64,000 bases of DNA from Sequoia sempervirens (Eukaryota; Streptophyta; Pinopsida; Cupressales; Cupressaceae): contig VDFB02047230.1 of the NCBI GenBank assembly GCA_007258455.2, positions 152,879,797 through 152,943,796 on the forward strand. Direction: 5' to 3'. Within the stretch, counting starts at the first letter, position 1. Every line of letters starts with the position of its first letter. Shown in pieces: positions 58,769-64,000 of this stretch. Below the pieces are notes generated by a model, which saw only the letters and a program-made list of their open reading frames with translations, was not told the origin of the DNA and made no database searches. The translations under genes and the position numbers were made by a program.

Positions 58769-59220
58769 TCTCTCAAGCTTGCAATTAACTCCTCAATGTT
58801 TTTTTTTGTTATTTTCAAATTTTCCCATTAAATTTTCTTGAGTTCTTGGAGCATGATGAGGAATTGTTGGAGGTATTTTTTGAGATTTTTCTTTAGTAGG
58901 GATTTGAGCATGAGGTGAATTAGGATTTTCAAGAGGATTTTGGGGTTCATTTAAAATTTATAAAAAATTAAATAAATTTAGATCAAAAAACATATTCAAA
59001 CAACCTATTTAATACCAAATTCACACAAAAAAACCAATAACTTACTCCTTTGACCTCATTGACATTGTGGTGGGATTTTGACAAAGAGTTGGTGTAAAAA
59101 TAGTGTTTTTTTCCTTCCTAGAATGTGAGCACGTCTTGGAGGGTTTGAAGGCCACAAACTCTTGCAACAATAGAAAATAGGAAATGATATGAGGTTTACT
59201 CTTTTTGGATTATCTAAGTA
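58769..59220. other. Unassigned interval
   Basis: No gene or repeat recognised. Confidence 0.3.
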
Positions 59221-59382
59221 ATAACGTGAGAACATTATAATGCACTCACGTTATTTCTTTGTAGTGACTAAGCTTGAGGCTCAGTCACTCTAAGCCATAA
59301 TGCAAGTGCATTATAACATGAGCGCATTATAACATACTTGTGTTATAAATTTTTTGACTTTTGAAAGTGGGGTGACCACTTT
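59221..59382. repeat. Cluster of five perfect short hairpins
   Basis: ATAACGTGAG/CTCACGTTAT (59221-59254), AGTGACT/AGTCACT (59263-59289), ATAATGCA/TGCATTAT (59297-59314), TTATAACA/TGTTATAA (59327-59348) and AAAGTGG/CCACTTT (59364-59382), all within 162 nt and without mismatches in the arms. Confidence 0.85.
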
Positions 59383-59449
59383 TTGGCCCCCCATATTTTT
59401 GCACCCACCCCTTGCGCAATGATATTGACAAAAGGATTTTGGATTGTAA

Positions 59450-60777
59450 TATGGAGGTAAAGGTTTGGTTTTGTCCATGGGTCTAACAAGAGGTGATCAG
59501 ATTAAGTTCTTGCTCAAATTTCGTAACATGATTGAATAGAAAGTGTCACATAATTGGGTGAATTATCTATCTCTTGATTTGAATTGGTATGGATTTGAAC
59601 TTATGGTAGCAACTTGAGGTTTGAAATATGGTTGGTTGTTTGAGATGGATTTATCTTGATAAAGTTCTTATTTTTATTCTTGAATGATTGGTAGTTGTTT
59701 TTAGGTATGGATTCATACTTCTTAGTATGAGCTAATGAAGATATCTCTTCATACTGACTAACTGAATTTTGACAATCATGAAGGGTCATACACAAATATA
59801 TGTAGGATGTGAACTTGATTAATAAGATTTTTTCCCTTATGTAATATTGTAAGTTTTCAATGAACACTCTTTGGACATCTGCATCATGAAGAGTAAGATT
59901 GATATGTGATAAAAGCAATTGATAGTGTCTTATGAAAACTGACCTTTTCACCTCTCTTTTTTTGCATTGCATTAAATTAGTTATATTAATTTTAGGACCA
60001 ATGCTTACTTTGAAATGATTGATGAATGTATCAACAAGCTCATTGAATGAGTGGATTTAATTATTCGGTGATGAACAAAACCATTCCAAAACCATGTCTT
60101 TCAAGTAACCTAGGAAATATTTTAGACAAGAGCTTGTCCTTAAAAATAAAGTCACAACATAAGGTTGTATATGTTCATATATGATTTCTAGGGTCTCCCT
60201 TACCATTATACTTTTCAAACCAAGGCACCTCTATATTTTGTGGCATTTATGATTTCAGCATTTCAAGTGATAATGGGATTTTATTCACATATTGTGATGG
60301 TTGCCTACTTTGGTTTTAGTTCAAGTTTGAAATTTTTTGTTGAAGCGAGGTAAAATTTTGTAAAATTTGGTTAATTATAGAATCATTGGTTGAAATTTTT
60401 TGGGAATGTGGTGAATATGGTGGAATTGTGTATATACTTGGTGGGCTACTGTGTTGCAAATTTATGAGAGGGGATGAAATTGGAGGTGTGACGTGTGAAG
60501 ATCTAAAACCATAAGAATTTTTAGTGGATAGACATATTGTTGATGTTATACCAATGATTTTTTGTATTGTTGAATAAACTATTGGATTTGTGTGTGTAGG
60601 AATAGAGGATATAGTTATTGGGAGAGAGACTTGACTTCCTCCTTGAATTTGAGTATATCCCAAAGCTTGAGCACAACTAACCATTGTACGTATATTAGGA
60701 TCATAAGAATCACTAATCAATTTCCTCATGTTGTCTATCAAAGGGACCACAAGACCAGTTAGAGATTCAATACTCAC
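59450..60777 (-). pseudogene. Ty3/gypsy gag fragment
   Basis: 60777-60316 encodes a Ser/Thr/Pro/Ile-rich N-terminal region starting MSIESLTGLVVPLIDNM. The gag core then follows in broken frames: VPWFEKYNGKGDPRNHI (near 60.22 kb), FIFKDKLLSKIFPRLLERHG, FNAMQKKRGEKVSF and a helical tail (59972-59601). The order matches plant Athila/Tat-type gag. No protease follows, and the hairpin cluster lies to the left. The N-terminal part lies in the 1112-bp duplication. Confidence 0.7.
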
Positions 60778-62333
60778 TCATTCTTTAAGTACTTCTAAAT
60801 ATTTGTCCATTTTTGCAATTTGTCTTCAAGAACATGGGAAACCATAGTCTCAACATATATAAAGATAGGTGTTTGTAAAGTTGAAATTGGTATGGTAGAG
60901 TCATGGATAGAGTCCAAAATGGGAAAGATTATTGACAACACTTTTTATGAAAGAGTTAGAAGACTCGGGTCCATAACGAATGTAACAACAACATGGGATA
61001 CCATATAATTCTAGAACTATATCACATTTAAGTATTGGAAATAGGACACCAGGTCATGAAATTCATACAAGTTTTAAAAATAGAATTCAAACAACATACC
61101 CACTAAGAACACTAAACTTTCAAACATAGCAGAATAGCCAAAAATAGAATTCAAACAACAAAAGTAGATAGAGGACAAAAAAATAGAGATTTGAGCCAAA
61201 TTTTAATCAAAACTAGTAGGAAATAGGCACTTAGGGTGTTTTTGTTTAGGACAGGATTTCTAGAATTTCAAATTTTGACTATACTTGCTACTATTTAAGG
61301 TTCCCAATTTATTGCACACACATTTTTGACATTGTATATTTTTCCAAATTTTACTCATTTTAGGACTATGAGAGTGGAAAATGCAAGTGTGCAAATGTGT
61401 GAACAATGAATGATAAATTTTGAATGCAAATTTTTAGAGGTAAGACACAATGATTGACTAATTCCAAGATGCAAAGTTTTGAAAAATGATGATTTGATGT
61501 AATTTTGAAACAACACTTTGCAGTTTTTTCAAATTTTTGACCTAAATGAAAGATTCCTAAATGAATGCAATAACCAATCTCAAAATTTAATGACTTGATT
61601 AATGTAATTTGAATGTAAAACCATAAGAATTTTTAGTGGATAGACATATTGTTGATGTTATACCAATGATTTTTTGTATTGTTGAATAAACTATTGGATT
61701 TGTGTGTGTAGGAATAGAGGATATAGTTATTGGGAGAGAGACTTGACTTCCTCCTTGAATTTGAGTATATCCCAAAGCTTGAGCACAACTAACCATTGTA
61801 CGTATATTAGGATCATAAGAATCACTAATCAATTTCCTCATGTTGTCTATCAAAGGGACCACAAGACCAGTTAGAGATTCAATACTCACTCATTCTTTAA
61901 GTACTTCTAAATATTTGTCCATTTTTGCAATTTGTCTTCAAGAACATGGGAAACCATAGTCTCAACATATATAAAGATAGGTGTTTGTAAAGTTGAAATT
62001 GGTATGGTAGAGTCATGGATAGAGTCCAAAATGGGAAAGATTATTGACAACACTTTTTATGAAAGAGTTAGAAGACTCGGGTCCATAACGAATGTAACAA
62101 CAACATGGGATACCATATAATTCTAGAACTATATCACATTTAAGTATTGGAAATAGGACACCAGGTCATGAAATTCATACAAGTTTTAAAAATAGAATTC
62201 AAACAACATACCCACTAAGAACACTAAACTTTGCAGTTTTTTCAAATTTTTGACCTAAATGAAAGATTCCTAAATGAATGCAATAACCAATCTCAAAATT
62301 TAATGACTTGATTAATGTAATTTGAATGTAAAT
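60504..62333. repeat. 1112-bp tandem duplication, second copy internally deleted
   Basis: Unit 1 is 60504-61615. Unit 2 starts at 61616. Block A (60504-61120 = 61616-62232) and block C (61520-61620 = 62233-62333) are duplicated with no difference I could see. The 399-bp block between them (61121-61519) is missing from unit 2, with ACTTT shared at the breakpoint. Confidence 0.92.
61599..61889 (-). pseudogene. Duplicate copy of the gypsy gag N-terminus
   Basis: The second copy of MSIESLTGLVVPLIDNM.. is identical to the first for about 90 codons. It is then cut at the duplication joint and ends out of the original frame. Confidence 0.85.
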
Positions 62334-63078
62334 TTGATCTCAAATTACATAAATAAATCCTATTTTAACCTTTAATGTAATATGAATGCAATATTTTATT
62401 ATTTTTATGTCTTTTATGATGTAAAAATGAAACCCTAAATAAGTAATAAAAAATAATGATCTAAAAAACCTAGATCTATGGTGAATTATGGAAAATTTCA
62501 AAAGGTATATAATTTTAATAGGTTAGATTCACCAAAATAAAATGTAGGGAAAGGGAAACCTTTGAATTTTCACCTTAGGGTTTGACACCTTTCCCAAATT
62601 TTTCTAATATGTGTATGGGGGTTTTGTTTGTGTATGGATTGATTTGGAATGGAATGTGAAGGTGGGATGAGGGTTTGATGGATTTTAGTAAGGTATGTGA
62701 TTGACTTACATCCTAATAGGTGAGTCAACTAGCCCTTAACCAAATCTGGAAATGTTCTAATGATGAAATGCAATGATCTAACTAGGGTGATAGTATAATT
62801 TATTATTTTGATGTAAATATAGAAGACACAAAAAATCATAGACAAATTTGGACAATGAAAATGAGAAGAGCATGACACTGTGCACTTGTGATTCAAATTT
62901 GGGCCAGCAAATGGAGGACATAGACGCTCAAAGCATAAGTATCCTTGTAATATTTTTTTGGATATGCTTTTGGGGTCCTCTGATGCCATATATGAGCTTT
63001 AGATTCCTATATGTAGTTCTATTAGAACACTACCAAAAAAAATTGTAATTTAGTTTATGTGGGTTGTCAAGATGTAGG
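62334..63078. other. Unassigned interval
   Basis: AT-rich, short frames only, no motif recognised. Confidence 0.3.
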
Positions 63079-64000
63079 GTTTTGAATAAAATAATGAATA
63101 AATTATCTTTAAGATCTTTTCAATCCTCTTCAAACCTGAGTTCTGCACATTCATAAAGAGAAGATATGTTGGGCAATTCAGGGGCTTCCCTTAGTCAAAC
63201 CCCATGTAAGTGTTTCCACTTCCACAATGGCAATGCCAATGATAAACGGGTAATTGAAAGGAAAGAATGAAAAAATCACAAAGTGCTACAACTCACCACC
63301 CTTCAATGGTTTCCTTGAAGTTACGAAGTCATGCACATCACCTCAAGGACTTGGATCTTGATTTTCTTTATTTTTTGAAAATTTAAATTTCTTGGAGGCC
63401 CACAAAAGTGTTAACCTTCACAAAATAGTGACAACATGAACACACATAAAATTAAATAGAATTTGACATGATGTTAGGATCTTGAATTGTTGCAATGAAT
63501 CTTTGAATTTTTTTTATCTTGAATTCCCTTGACAATAGTTTTTGATCATGAGTGATTATTAATTTTAAATAGATTTCAAATGATGCAATAACTAGGTATT
63601 TATAGGCATTTATTCAATTTTCCAAAAATTAAAATTATGATGGCTGACTTAGACACTTGAATTGCAAATATTAAATTCCCACAACCAACATATTTAAATT
63701 TGGAGCCAAAATAGGGGACACTCACACCCAAGTCATGCATTTCCTTACCCTATTTTTTACGTTTTTAAGTCTCCTAGGTAAGGTATTAGATAAATGCAAT
63801 TTTTTATCACTTGCAATTCCTTGGAAATTGTTAAAAATGGGCCATAGAATGTATAATTTAGGAAATTAAATATTCAATTAGGTCCAATAATTTAAGGGGG
63901 AAAAAATATAAACTGAAAATATTATGGGGACAATTTATGATGGTACACTAAAATAATGAAATAAAAAGCAACTAAAACATTCATAAGCAATACCTATATC
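63079..64000. repeat. Dispersed repeat, copy 2 (cut by window end)
   Basis: Same-orientation counterpart of 1-923. Confidence 0.85.

Noticed and set aside
1..64000. tRNA, rRNA or intact host gene
   Set aside because: None seen. Short TGGTATCAGAGC matches are retroelement primer sites, not tRNA genes.

Overview
This window looks like intergenic nuclear DNA from a large, repeat-filled seed-plant genome. It is AT-rich, has one 100-N assembly gap, and contains no intact host gene, tRNA or rRNA that I can see. Almost every stretch with coding character is a decayed retrotransposon with stops and frameshifts. A gymnosperm (conifer) is my best guess. The reasons are the density of old nested LTR elements and two long accessory proteins that resemble, from memory only, uncharacterised proteins predicted in conifer genomes. 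I could not run a search to confirm this.

Layout. 0-1 kb and 63.1-64 kb are two same-orientation copies of one repeat. 1.6-5.1 kb holds an array of imperfect palindromes and a + strand Ty3/gypsy gag remnant. 6.9-21.15 kb is an LTR element without recognisable pol (element B). Its 5' LTR is split by a complete gag-protease-only LTR element (element T, 7739-15791), which itself carries a LINE in its 5' LTR and a small terminal-inverted-repeat DNA transposon (13003-13779) in its reading frame. 21.15-23.05 kb is a 5' fragment of a Ty1/copia element on the - strand (element C). 24.9-33.9 kb is a - strand Ty3/gypsy element of Tat-like type (element H), interrupted by a partial Sirevirus-like element (element E). 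34.9-38.4 kb is a long unidentified - strand coding remnant (I). 38.4-38.97 kb is an evenly spaced array of 30-31 nt palindromes. 39.8-40.7 kb is a diverged tandem repeat.

40861-55081 is a complete - strand copia/Sirevirus-type element (element G) with 5-bp target duplication CTCCA. Nested between its integrase and reverse transcriptase is a complete + strand element (element F, 43962-51190, target duplication TCATT). F lacks pol and instead carries gag plus a roughly 3 kb accessory reading frame homologous to the one in E. 56.3-58.2 kb is a multi-exon - strand pseudogene with clean GT-AG introns. 58.3-62.3 kb has a 217-bp tandem duplication, a cluster of perfect hairpins, and a gypsy gag fragment that lies partly in a 1112-bp tandem duplication.

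How the parts relate. F and E have Sirevirus-like primer sites and polypurine tracts but no polymerase, so they would have needed a helper such as G. T likewise has only gag and protease. Many in-frame stops are TAG or TGA where CAG or CGA would restore an open frame, as expected from deamination of methylated cytosine in silenced plant transposons. The strongest unexplained signals are the 38.4 kb palindrome array, the accessory reading frame shared by E and F, the protease / RNase H-like / RT order in H, and the spliced pseudogene at 56-58 kb.
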